Assembly (NCBI RefSeq): GCF_019200975.1
Contig: NZ_JAHTMR010000015.1
Location: 1-64,000, forward strand
Reading direction: 5' to 3'
DNA: 64,000 nt
DNA from: Pseudomonas sp. PD9R
Lineage (GTDB): Bacteria > Pseudomonadota > Gammaproteobacteria > Pseudomonadales > Pseudomonadaceae
Part shown: positions 1-7,677 of the stretch, one piece after another
Position numbering within the stretch: position 1 is the stretch's first letter
How the letters are laid out: each line of letters begins with the position of its first letter
The notes under the pieces: model-generated
What the model was told of the DNA's origin: nothing
The model's input: only the letters and a program-made list of their open reading frames with translations
The model's database searches: none
Translations under genes and position numbers: made by a program

Positions 1-12
1 GCAGCTCCTACA
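1..12. repeat. Edge fragment of the GTAGGAGCTG extragenic repeat
   Basis: The window opens with GCAGCTCCTACA, the closing arm of the extragenic palindrome found repeatedly below. The rest of the element lies outside the window, downstream of psd. Confidence 0.6.
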
Positions 13-33
13 TTATTTAGATCAGCGTATCGC

Positions 34-894
34 TCAGGCTTTTGGTGCGCCCATACCCTGGCCCATCTGCACCGGCGAACCGGCTGCCAGTTCTTCAGCC
101 CATTTCACTTGATCCGGCCCGAACAGCACGACAGCGGTCGAACCCAATTTGAAGCGACCCAACTCCGCACCTTTTTCCAGATGGATCGGCGCGCGTGCGG
201 CTTCGTCGTAGCGGAAGGTTTTCAGCTCGCGTTTCGGCGGCGTGACCATCCCGGCCCATACGGTTTCAATCGAAGCCACGATCATTGCGCCCACCAACAC
301 CACGGCCATCGGCCCGCGCTCGGTGTCGAAAATGCACGCTACACGTTCATTGCGAGCGAACAGCTCCGGAACGTTTTCGGCGGTGGTCTGGTTGACCGAG
401 AAGATGCGGCCCGGGATGTAGACCATCTCACGCAGGGTGCCGGCCAGCGGCATGTGCACGCGGTGGTAGTCCTTCGGCGACAGGTAAATAGTCGCGAAAT
501 CACCGCCCATGAACGGCGCGGCATTTGCCGCGTCGCCGCCCAGCAACTCCAGAACACTGAAGCTGTGGCCTTTGGCCTGGAACACACGACCGTGTTCGAT
601 CGGGCCGAGTTGGCTGACCGCACCGTCGGCCGGACTGAGGATCGCGCCCGGTGTTTCGTCCAGCGGGCGTGCGCCGTCTTTCAGCGCGCGGGTGAAGAAG
701 GCGTTGAAGTGCTCGTAGGCAGTCAGGTCTTCGACCAGCGCCTGGGACATGTCCACCTGATAGCGCTTGGCGAACCACGCGGTGAACGCATTCTTGAACC
801 AGCGCACGCGGCATTCGGCGATGCAGCCAGCCAGTCGCGAAAGCAAGTGGTGAGGCAGCAGATATTGGCTGAGGATAAACAGACGCTTATTCAT
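34..894 (-). CDS. psd: Phosphatidylserine decarboxylase proenzyme
   Basis: Decarboxylates phosphatidylserine to phosphatidylethanolamine, the last step of the main membrane phospholipid pathway, at the inner membrane. The 286-residue protein has the usual length for gammaproteobacterial Psd. It carries the self-cleavage motif LGST near the C-terminus; Ser252 is expected to become the pyruvoyl group when the chain splits into beta and alpha subunits. The start ATG at 894 is preceded by AAGGAC. It follows rhdA on the same strand with an 18-base gap, so the two are probably co-transcribed, an order I also remember from PAO1. Identification is secure. Confidence 0.97.
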   Translation of the reverse strand: MNKRLFILSQYLLPHHLLSRLAGCIAECRVRWFKNAFTAWFAKRYQVDMSQALVEDLTAYEHFNAFFTRALKDGARPLDETPGAILSPADGAVSQLGPIEHGRVFQAKGHSFSVLELLGGDAANAAPFMGGDFATIYLSPKDYHRVHMPLAGTLREMVYIPGRIFSVNQTTAENVPELFARNERVACIFDTERGPMAVVLVGAMIVASIETVWAGMVTPPKRELKTFRYDEAARAPIHLEKGAELGRFKLGSTAVVLFGPDQVKWAEELAAGSPVQMGQGMGAPKA

Positions 895-912
895 TAACTG
901 TCCTTAAAAACC

Positions 913-1728
913 TTAATTCTCTACAGGGGTGTCGGGATGATTGCCCCATTCGCCCCAGGAGCCGGCGTAGCCTTTGACTCGCGGATAACCGAGAGCCTTG
1001 GCCACCAGATAGGTGAAGCCAGAGCGATGGTGGGTCTGGCAGTGGGTAATCACTTCTTTGTCTTTGCTGATCCCGAGTTGTTCGAGGATCTGCGGCATAT
1101 CGGTGCGGATACGCAGGTTGCGAGCTTGATCCATACCGGCGGTCCATTCGAAATTGACCGCGCCGGGAATGTGCCCGCCCTTGGCCGCCAGGACTTTCTC
1201 GCCGGAAAACTCCAACGGCCCGCGTGCGTCCCAGATCGCCAGGTCGGCGGCACCGAGACGGCTTTGCAGGTACTCGCGGGTGGCAGTCGGCTCGTCGTGC
1301 AGGGTCAGAGCAACCGGGCCACCGGCCGTTGGTGGAATCTGGATCGACATGGGCAAACCTTCTGCCAACCAGGCTTTCAAGCCGCCGTCCACGTAGTGAT
1401 AGTTGCTGTGACCGATGACATCCAGAAGCCAGATAAAGCGCCCGGCCCAACCGCCACCTTCGTCGTCGTAGACCACGTAGACCGCGTCGGGATTGTGCCC
1501 CAGCTCCCCGAACAGTGCCTCAAGGGCGACTTGAGTCGGCAGCAAGCCTGGTGCGGGTGCCTGGCCAAGCTGAGTGCGTTTTGGGTCAACAAAACGCGCA
1601 CCGGGAATATGCCCTTCGGTGTAGCGGGCACTGCTGGTCAGGTCCACCAGAATCAGTTCGCGGGCGTCAAGACGAGGGAGCAAGTCGCTCGGCTCGATCA
1701 CCAGCGGCAAGCCAGAGAAGTCAGACAT
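913..1728 (-). CDS. rhdA: Thiosulfate sulfurtransferase (rhodanese)
   Basis: A two-domain rhodanese of 271 residues that transfers sulfane sulfur from thiosulfate to cyanide or other thiophiles. The C-terminal domain holds the active-site loop CQTHHRS with Cys230, the loop known from Azotobacter RhdA; the N-terminal domain (about residues 10-130) is the inactive rhodanese fold, with the structural motif GHIPGA. I chose ATG 1728 (MSDFSG) over an in-frame start six codons upstream because GGAG lies at the proper distance from it. It sits between the HDOD gene and psd, all on the minus strand. Cyanide detoxification is a plausible role in fluorescent pseudomonads, but that is inference. Confidence 0.95.
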   Translation of the reverse strand: MSDFSGLPLVIEPSDLLPRLDARELILVDLTSSARYTEGHIPGARFVDPKRTQLGQAPAPGLLPTQVALEALFGELGHNPDAVYVVYDDEGGGWAGRFIWLLDVIGHSNYHYVDGGLKAWLAEGLPMSIQIPPTAGGPVALTLHDEPTATREYLQSRLGAADLAIWDARGPLEFSGEKVLAAKGGHIPGAVNFEWTAGMDQARNLRIRTDMPQILEQLGISKDKEVITHCQTHHRSGFTYLVAKALGYPRVKGYAGSWGEWGNHPDTPVEN

Positions 1729-1770
1729 GTGAGGTCTCCAGAGCACAAAAGGGAGGATTGTAGCGCAGGG

Positions 1771-3309
1771 TTATTGGCCGCGGCGGCTAAAGTTTTGCAG
1801 TGCTTTCTCGATGCACTGCGCGGTTTTGCCAAAGGCTTGCACAGTGATTTCCGAAAACGGCCCACCACCCTGATCCGCCACGACAATCATGATCACCCGG
1901 CCATTGTTGACCAGCGAGCGCAACAGCAAGTGTTCGCCACTGAACTGCGAACGCAGACTGTTGGGCAGCAGGGCGGAAAATTGCGCGTTGTTGGTCGGGG
2001 TCAGACGCACCTGCGCCTGCTGCGAAAGTAGACGTTGCAACACGCTGCTCTGGCTGACCGCAAAATTCAGCCCCGCCGCTTCCTTCGGCAGTCCGGCGGT
2101 CTGGTGCACTCTCAGGTTGGCGTGGGTGCGGTCGGCCATCAGGATCATCACCCGACGCATGCCGCAGGCGACCAATGCATCACGGGCAGAGATGGTCAGG
2201 TGCATGGCATTGGTGAAGCGACTTGGCTCGACCAGCAGTTCGGCACATTGCTTGCGCCACTTCGCCAGGTCTTCGGCGGTGGGGGCCGCCGCCGGCAACA
2301 AACCGGCGTGGACGCGATTCGTGCCCCACGGCCAGATCAGTGCTTCGGCAGGGTGCCAGAGGTCGGGCATAGCATGATGGCGCGCACTGTTGGCCGATTG
2401 TTGGTGCAATTGTTGCTGCACTTCGGCCATCGGCATTTGCAGGTAAAGGCTGGTCAGGTACTGCCAGCGCTCACTGTGCGGGCTGTCCCAGGAGTGTTGC
2501 GCTGACAGTGCCAGACCATTGGCCAGCAACACCGTGTTCGCCGGCTGATTGAGCCAGCGGCGCAATTCCGGATCACTATCGAGACGGTTCTGCTGACGCA
2601 AGGGATTTTCGCTGTCGCGGGCGATGCGCAGGACTTTCACCAGCTCCCGTTGCTCGGTGAGCAGTAGCTTATAGCCCTGTTGCACCCAGATCGGAAGGCG
2701 CCATATATCCACCAGGGCCAGGCCGATTTTCAGCAAGCGCACGCCGAACAATTGCTTTTCGACTGTGCGCGCCGACTCGCCTTTATGAATGACGCGCAGT
2801 TCCCAGTCTTCGAGCAATTGCGGATGCGTCAGCGCCAATGGCCAAAGCGGCGAAAGAAACAGCAAGCTGCCCCAATGGATGTCCTGCCACAGGCGCGCCA
2901 GGCGGCTGGCAAAAAAACCATTGGCCTGTTGGCTGGCGTGCTGGCTGATCATTTGCAGTTGGCGCAGCGTCTTTGGGATGTCTGCCTGAGGCATGGCGGG
3001 TAACCGCTCAAGCAGCTCCTCAGTGCGCTTCAAGCCAAGACGGTTGATCGCAATTTCGAGGTTTTCCGCTGGCTCGGTCATGTTGCCATGGGTGTGCCGG
3101 TTGGCCTCGCGTATCACGCTCAAGGCCAGGGCCGGGCTGTCTTGCATCAATTCGGCAATGTCGCGCAGCGAGCTGCGGCTATCACGAAGTGCGCGGCAGA
3201 CACGGTCGTGACTGGCCTGCGGAACCGGCAGGTGCACGCCATCAAGAAGCTTGACCCAGCCTTCGAGAGTGGTCGGTTTTGGAGTCGGAACGTTCGTTTC
3301 GTTAACCAT
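1771..3309 (-). CDS. HDOD domain protein
   Basis: A 512-residue soluble protein. Its first roughly 220 residues look like an HDOD domain, the metal-free relative of HD phosphohydrolases found in bacterial signalling: the stretch around LPVPQASHDRVCRALRDS, then IAELMQDSPALALSVIREAN and an NRLGLKRTEELL helix. The C-terminal part (about 330-512) resembles a GAF-like sensory fold (residues around LTISARDALVACGMRRVMIL), but I do not recognise it firmly. PAO1 has a comparable gene between rhdA and motA, as I recall. It ends 42 bases before rhdA on the same strand and diverges from motA. Molecular function is unknown; a role in regulation or stress signalling would be typical of the family. Confidence 0.8.
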   Translation of the reverse strand: MVNETNVPTPKPTTLEGWVKLLDGVHLPVPQASHDRVCRALRDSRSSLRDIAELMQDSPALALSVIREANRHTHGNMTEPAENLEIAINRLGLKRTEELLERLPAMPQADIPKTLRQLQMISQHASQQANGFFASRLARLWQDIHWGSLLFLSPLWPLALTHPQLLEDWELRVIHKGESARTVEKQLFGVRLLKIGLALVDIWRLPIWVQQGYKLLLTEQRELVKVLRIARDSENPLRQQNRLDSDPELRRWLNQPANTVLLANGLALSAQHSWDSPHSERWQYLTSLYLQMPMAEVQQQLHQQSANSARHHAMPDLWHPAEALIWPWGTNRVHAGLLPAAAPTAEDLAKWRKQCAELLVEPSRFTNAMHLTISARDALVACGMRRVMILMADRTHANLRVHQTAGLPKEAAGLNFAVSQSSVLQRLLSQQAQVRLTPTNNAQFSALLPNSLRSQFSGEHLLLRSLVNNGRVIMIVVADQGGGPFSEITVQAFGKTAQCIEKALQNFSRRGQ

Positions 3310-3380
3310 GGTGGGAGGCGATCATCGTCAGCATTACCTATGCCCGGAATGGGTCAAATTGGCTTTTCGCCTGAACTGGC

Positions 3381-3407
3381 TATAGTCTGGCGCAGTTTTG
3401 CCGATAA
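3381..3407 (+). promoter_or_regulatory. Sigma-28 (FliA) promoter of motAB
   Basis: TATAGTCT, 11 bases, then GCCGATAA. The second element is the exact FliA -10 consensus, the spacing is canonical, and the -35 matches TAAAGTTT at 6 of 8 positions. It lies about 70 bases upstream of the motA ATG. TATAGT at 3381-3386 could also act as a sigma-70 -10 box (TTGGCT 16 bases upstream), so dual use is possible. Confidence 0.75.
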
Positions 3408-3475
3408 GTAGAAGAAGAGATTTTTTAACTTCCGAATATGACCTTGAACCCGACTCAGTAAGTACTCTCCTACCT

Positions 3476-4327
3476 ATGGCTAAAATTATCGGCATCATCG
3501 TCGTATTCGCGAGCGTGCTCGGCGGATACGTGCTCTCCCACGGCAAGATTGCCGCCCTGATTCAGCCCTTCGAGGTGATGATTATCGGTGGTGCGGCCCT
3601 CGGTGCATTCCTGCAGGCCAACCCCGGTTACATGACGATGCACGTGCTCAAGAAGTCCTTGAGCATGTTCAGTTCGCGTTTCAGCCACGGTTTCTATCTT
3701 GAAGTCCTGGGTCTGATCTACGAGATCCTCAACAAGAGCCGCCGCGAAGGCATGATGGCCATCGAAGGTGACATCGAAGATGCCGCCGCGAGCCCGATCT
3801 TTGCCAAGTACCCGACGGTTCTCAAGGATGAGCGCATGACCGCGTTCATTTGTGACTACTTGCGCATCATGTCCTCCGGCAACATGGCTCCCCATGAACT
3901 GGAAGGCTTGTTCGACATGGAACTGTATAGCCTCAAGGAAGACCTGGAGCACCCGTCCCACGCCGTGAACGGCATCGCCGACGCCATGCCTGGTTTCGGT
4001 ATCGTCGCGGCGGTACTGGGTATCGTGGTGACCATGGCTTCCCTGGGGGAGGGCGATCAGAAATCCATCGGCTTGCACGTAGGTGCGGCACTGGTGGGTA
4101 CCTTCTTCGGTATTCTCGCGGCGTACGGCTTCTTCGGCCCGTTGGCGCATTCCCTGGCCCACGATGCCAAGGAAGAACTCAACGTCTACGAAGCCATCAA
4201 GGCCTCGCTGGTCGCTTCGGCTTCCGGCATGCCGCCATCGCTGGCCGTGGAGTTCGGGCGCAAGGTTCTTTACCCGGCGCACCGTCCAAGCTTCGCGGAG
4301 CTGGAACAAGCGGTTCGCGGTCGTTAA
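3476..4327 (+). CDS. motA: Flagellar motor stator protein MotA
   Basis: One half of the proton-driven stator that powers flagellar rotation; four membrane helices with a large cytoplasmic loop. The 283-residue protein begins MAKIIGIIVVFASVLGGYVL (helix 1), has helix 2 near EVMIIGGAALGAFL, the loop with conserved charges at DYLRIMSSGNMAPHELEGLF, and helices 3-4 at IVAAVLGIVVTMASLG and VGTFFGILAAYGFFGPLA. The ATG at 3476 is preferred over an in-frame TTG at 3398 because the latter lies inside the sigma-28 promoter; the Shine-Dalgarno sequence before 3476 is weak. motB follows after three bases. This is the conserved motAB pair; Pseudomonas also has a second stator (MotCD) elsewhere. Confidence 0.96.
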   Translation: MAKIIGIIVVFASVLGGYVLSHGKIAALIQPFEVMIIGGAALGAFLQANPGYMTMHVLKKSLSMFSSRFSHGFYLEVLGLIYEILNKSRREGMMAIEGDIEDAAASPIFAKYPTVLKDERMTAFICDYLRIMSSGNMAPHELEGLFDMELYSLKEDLEHPSHAVNGIADAMPGFGIVAAVLGIVVTMASLGEGDQKSIGLHVGAALVGTFFGILAAYGFFGPLAHSLAHDAKEELNVYEAIKASLVASASGMPPSLAVEFGRKVLYPAHRPSFAELEQAVRGR

Positions 4328-4330
4328 GCC

Positions 4331-5377
4331 ATGGAAAATAATCAGCCAATAATCATCAAGCGCGTCAAGCGCATCGCCGGCGGGCATCACGGGGGCGCCT
4401 GGAAAATCGCCTTCGCCGACTTCGCCACGGCGATGATGGCGTTCTTTCTGGTGTTGTGGCTGTTGTCCACGGCAACACCGGAACAGAAGATCGCCATCGC
4501 CGGTTACTTCAAGGACCCGATTGGCTTCTCCGAAAGCGGCACGCCCTACATCATCGATCTGGGCGGTACACCGACCCTGGCGCCGGAAAACACCCTCAAC
4601 CCTGAAGTGAAGTCCCAGCCGCAACCGGATAAGGTGACCGTCGACACCGATCAGGTCGAAGGCATGGCCGAACAGGTGGAGAAGGAGCGCCTCGAACTGT
4701 TGCTGCAAGAGTTGCAGAACAAGGTCAACGAAAATCCGGAGCTGCAAAAATTCAAAGACCAGATCATGTTCGAGATCACCCCGGACGGCTTGCGCATCCA
4801 GATCGTGGACGCGGAGAACCGCCCGATGTTCGATTCTGGTAGCGCACGTCTGAAGCCCTATTTCGAAGACATTTTGCTGGCCATGGCCGACACCATTAAA
4901 GCGGTGCCGAACAAGATCAGCATCAGCGGTCACACCGATGCCAAGCCGTACACCGGCAGCGGCGATTTCGGTAACTGGGAACTCTCGGCCAACCGAGCCA
5001 ACGCCGCGCGCCGTGCGCTGATCGCGGGCAGCTATCCGGATCATCAGGTTGCGCGCGTGGTCGGTTATGCCTCGTCGGCTTTGTTCGACCGTGAGCATCC
5101 GTTCAACCCGGTCAACCGTCGTATCGACATTATCGTGCTGACCAAGAAAGCCCAGCGTGCCATCGAAGGTTCGCAAGGTGCGGAGCCTGCACCCGATGCC
5201 CCGCAAGGTACGGGTGCACCGGGAGAAGCACCGGCCACGCCAGCCGATCCGAACGCGTTGCCGGCGGACAAGGAGCCGCTGCCGGCTCACGAACTTCGCG
5301 AACGTCTGAACCTGTTTGACGACCCGGTACCGAAACCGGGTGAGCCCGCCAAACCGGCTGAACCACCCAAGCAGTGA
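4331..5377 (+). CDS. motB: Flagellar motor stator protein MotB
   Basis: Partner of MotA; one transmembrane helix near the N-terminus (FADFATAMMAFFLVLWLLS, about residues 30-50) with the proton-binding aspartate in the FADFAT segment, then a plug and linker, and an OmpA-like peptidoglycan-binding domain (about 165-285, with SGHTDAKPY and the NWELSANRANAARRAL helix) that anchors the stator to the wall. The 348-residue length includes a proline- and alanine-rich tail of about 55 residues, probably disordered. It is co-transcribed with motA and ends before a clear terminator. Confidence 0.96.
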   Translation: MENNQPIIIKRVKRIAGGHHGGAWKIAFADFATAMMAFFLVLWLLSTATPEQKIAIAGYFKDPIGFSESGTPYIIDLGGTPTLAPENTLNPEVKSQPQPDKVTVDTDQVEGMAEQVEKERLELLLQELQNKVNENPELQKFKDQIMFEITPDGLRIQIVDAENRPMFDSGSARLKPYFEDILLAMADTIKAVPNKISISGHTDAKPYTGSGDFGNWELSANRANAARRALIAGSYPDHQVARVVGYASSALFDREHPFNPVNRRIDIIVLTKKAQRAIEGSQGAEPAPDAPQGTGAPGEAPATPADPNALPADKEPLPAHELRERLNLFDDPVPKPGEPAKPAEPPKQ

Positions 5378-5386
5378 CCCATAAAG

Positions 5387-5413
5387 AAGCCGACAGAGAT
5401 GTCGGCTTTTTTT
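5387..5413 (+). terminator. Rho-independent terminator of motAB
   Basis: A nine-base stem AAGCCGACA / TGTCGGCTT with a GAGA tetraloop, followed by a run of T, ten bases after the motB stop codon. Confidence 0.9.
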
Positions 5414-5507
5414 GCGGGTTTGGAAACCACTTCATTTCCAGCATGGGCACGGTCCCTGTAGGCGCTTGCTGGCCTGTCGATGTCATTTCGCGGGTGTGCG
5501 CAATCTC

Positions 5508-5543
5508 TGTAGGAGCTGCCGAAGGCTGCGATCTTTTGATCTT
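5508..5543. repeat. Single extragenic repeat unit (GTAGGAGCTG family)
   Basis: One arm only: TGTAGGAGCTGCCGAAGG continuing through CTGCGATCTTTTGATC. It lies between the motAB terminator and the end of the convergent TIR operon, with no inverted partner nearby. Confidence 0.8.
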
Positions 5544-5605
5544 GATCCTTGCCGGTTGCTTGATTGTAAGAAGTCGAGTGATGTTCGCGGCGTTCTGCCG
5601 CCGCT

Positions 5606-6097
5606 TCAAAACCCCCGATTGATTCTGGATTTGAGATCCGTATGAAAGCGCTCGGCATTCGTTCTGTTGGCGCTGCGCAAGGAATCGTTACCGGTAATCG
5701 ACTCCAGCGACATCGAACGCTTGAGCGTCACTTCACTGCGATAAGCATCAATAAAAAGCTCGATGTCTTTGTCACTCCTGAGCTTCGGCCATTTGTCGAG
5801 GTACAGCGGCAACTCGGCCGGGCCGGTCTTGAATGAGCAGATGCGCCGATTGCTGATCGTCGCCTCGCCGATTTCGAACGGCACCCACCAGGAATTTGCA
5901 GTTCGCTCGGATACCACTGCCAACAGGTGCGTGCATTCAGTGATATTGCGAGTGATCACGCCGGTGATGTCATCGGTGGTCTGGGACTCTGGGTCGAGCA
6001 CGTCGAGGTACGTCTTGATATTCGCCTGCATCAGGCGGGTATTGATGTTGATCGCATGGGCGCGATCCATGTGGCGGTAGCTGATAAACACAGGCAT
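5606..6097 (-). CDS. TIR domain protein (last gene of the TIR-caspase-TIR operon)
   Basis: A 163-residue protein whose first 130 or so residues are a TIR domain: it opens with the strand FISYRHMD, has the helix and strand THLLAVVSERTANS, and the motif WWVPFEIGEA in which Trp71 to Glu75 forms the WxxxE signature of NAD-cleaving TIR enzymes. No membrane or signal segment. Its ATG overlaps the caspase stop codon by one base (TGATG), so it is translationally coupled. It belongs to the common bacterial TIR type (SWWVPFEIG), unlike the ThsB-like TIR at the head of the operon. Likely role: a second NADase or signal-producing enzyme, or a sensor, in an anti-phage system. The TIR assignment is firm; the role is inferred from context. 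Confidence 0.85.
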   Translation of the reverse strand: MPVFISYRHMDRAHAININTRLMQANIKTYLDVLDPESQTTDDITGVITRNITECTHLLAVVSERTANSWWVPFEIGEATISNRRICSFKTGPAELPLYLDKWPKLRSDKDIELFIDAYRSEVTLKRSMSLESITGNDSLRSANRTNAERFHTDLKSRINRGF

Positions 6098-7056
6098 CAG
6101 AAATGTCCCTTGATCGCGAGTTCACGGTAGTAGGCGCCGAGCGCAGTTAGGCGGCAGCCGGTGGCGTTCACGGCCGCGTAGTACATGTGCTCGGCATCCA
6201 CCGGTTCGATCAGGCTGTGGCGATTGCACTTCTGCAGTTGGGCGAAGATGTCGCCATGCTCTGGATTGAACGTGGCCTCGGTGGGTTCGTAGCTTGGGTC
6301 CAGCGGGAACACGGATTCCGCCTCGGCGAACCAGTCGGGCAATTTGCGCAGTATTTCCTTGGGAATCAGCGGTGAGACTTCGCGCAATGAGATGAACTGC
6401 GAAACGTTGGTCTTGAACACCGGCCGCTGTTCCCAGGCATCCAGTGCGTTGTCGACGAATGAGTAGAGACTGCCGGGGGTAATTTTGCCGAGGATGTTCG
6501 CGGCACCGCCGTGCAGCGCCTGCAGCAGTAAGCCGGTGAAGACGCCGTGCTGGGCGCCCTCCATTGCCGGCTCCTCCTTTTTGCACGCGGTGAGAATGGT
6601 CATGCCTTCGCCAACCACGCTGCTCTCGCTGCGCAACGCGCGTATTTCACCCGCCGAACCACCCTGGCAGCAGTCGAGAATGATCACTTTGTTTTTGATC
6701 TTCGTCGCTTTGGTGGCCCAGTTCAGGATATCGCTGATCCGGATGCCGTCCTTGGTGCTCTTATAGTCCTGGGGGATCAGCATGCCCTCATCGGTATCGA
6801 CGTCGAAGATGCCGTGACCGGCGAAATACAGCAGCGCAACGTTGCAGTCGCCGGAGAACAGATCGCGGATCTGGTCTTCGAGTCTTTCCCGGCTCAAGTA
6901 GTCTTCGGCGGAAGTGAGCACGATGTTCTTGAAGTTCGGGTCGCCGTTGGCGTCGGTCTTCAGCACCGAGGCCATCGCCATGGCGTCGTTGTTGCAGCCA
7001 CTCAACTGCGAAACATGGCTGTAGTTGTTGATGCCGATAAACAGTCCCTTGCGCAT
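6097..7056 (-). CDS. Caspase-like protease (C14 family) in a TIR operon
   Basis: A 319-residue bacterial caspase homologue. Residues 1-200 are the C14 fold: start MRKGLFIGINNYSHV, then the catalytic histidine in YFAGHG (His81) and the nucleophile in ILDCCQGG (Cys130 by alignment with the DxCHSG motif of metacaspases). Residues about 215-319 form a separate C-terminal domain with LDPSYEPTE, LQKCNRHSLIEPV and HMYYAAVNATGCRLTALG, a pattern I remember from other bacterial caspase-family proteins; it may sense the activating signal. ATG 7056 is chosen over a start 20 codons upstream because it begins two bases after the preceding TIR stop. Between two TIR genes, the likely role is a protease switched on by a TIR-made nucleotide, causing abortive infection, as in type IV Thoeris. 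Family firm, system inferred. Confidence 0.87.
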   Translation of the reverse strand: MRKGLFIGINNYSHVSQLSGCNNDAMAMASVLKTDANGDPNFKNIVLTSAEDYLSRERLEDQIRDLFSGDCNVALLYFAGHGIFDVDTDEGMLIPQDYKSTKDGIRISDILNWATKATKIKNKVIILDCCQGGSAGEIRALRSESSVVGEGMTILTACKKEEPAMEGAQHGVFTGLLLQALHGGAANILGKITPGSLYSFVDNALDAWEQRPVFKTNVSQFISLREVSPLIPKEILRKLPDWFAEAESVFPLDPSYEPTEATFNPEHGDIFAQLQKCNRHSLIEPVDAEHMYYAAVNATGCRLTALGAYYRELAIKGHF

Positions 7057-7058
7057 GA

Positions 7059-7466
7059 TTACACCGCCGTTTGCTCGCGAATCGCATTGACGATGCTTTT
7101 GGTGTTCCACGCACATTCGACGTGCGCCGCATCACGCACCACCGTGGAAATACGCTCGGCGCCAAACGGCTTGATCGCAATGATGACCTTGCCCATTTGT
7201 TTGGCGATCTCGATTTCTTTGTTGATCCACTTGCTGTAAGTCGAATACATGCCGGCCATGATCAGCACGGCAGAGCAGGGACGGATCTTGTTTTCGATGG
7301 CTTCGATGAGCTGGCTGTCGGTTTGCGCGCCGACAATCGGGTTATGCGTCGGCACCGAAAAATTCTTGAAGGTGAAGGTGGGGTGCGCGGTAAGCAGTTT
7401 CACCAGTTTGTCGTGGGCGTCGGAGTAGTTCCACGAATGGCTGATGAACAAGTGATAGGTTTGCAT
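7059..7466 (-). CDS. ThsB-like TIR domain protein (first gene of the operon)
   Basis: A 135-residue single-domain protein of the DUF1863 / Thoeris ThsB type of TIR fold. It starts with FISHSWNYSDAHDKL, has the conserved NFSVPTHNPI segment, the strand SAVLIMAGMYSTYSKW, and the sequence WINKE (Trp80 to Glu84), the WxxxE position of the catalytic glutamate. The C-terminus AWNTKSIVNAIR is also typical. In Thoeris systems ThsB proteins sense phage and make a cyclic ADP-ribose isomer that activates the effector; here the adjacent effector is a caspase-like protease. GAGG lies eight bases before the ATG. A weak promoter candidate (TTGTTA, 16 bases, TACATT) lies upstream at about 7499-7526. Family call strong; signal identity not visible. 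Confidence 0.87.
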   Translation of the reverse strand: MQTYHLFISHSWNYSDAHDKLVKLLTAHPTFTFKNFSVPTHNPIVGAQTDSQLIEAIENKIRPCSAVLIMAGMYSTYSKWINKEIEIAKQMGKVIIAIKPFGAERISTVVRDAAHVECAWNTKSIVNAIREQTAV

Positions 7467-7631
7467 GGGTGTCCCTCGGTATCGCTTGAATGCGAAGAGG
7501 GCTTGAATGTATGCAATTGAAGGGCGCTAACAAGGCTTGTACGGAGAATCAGAAATACCCTACAACCGAGCGTGCGCAGGCCTTACAGAAACATCTGACG
7601 TTTAATGCAAGGGAGTTTTTGTAGGGCGTAA

Positions 7632-7645
7632 CGGGCGGCCGCCCG
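7632..7645. repeat. GC-rich palindrome downstream of rsgA
   Basis: CGGGCGGCCGCCCG is a perfect palindrome about 35 bases beyond the rsgA stop codon. It could be the stem of a weak terminator for rsgA, but no T-run follows closely on the minus strand. Confidence 0.4.
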
Positions 7646-7677
7646 GCCCGTGAGTACGGGGCGGACGGCGCGTCTGT

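Noticed and set aside
3398..3475. In-frame TTG start for motA 26 codons upstream
   Set aside because: It lies inside the sigma-28 promoter and would precede the transcript start.
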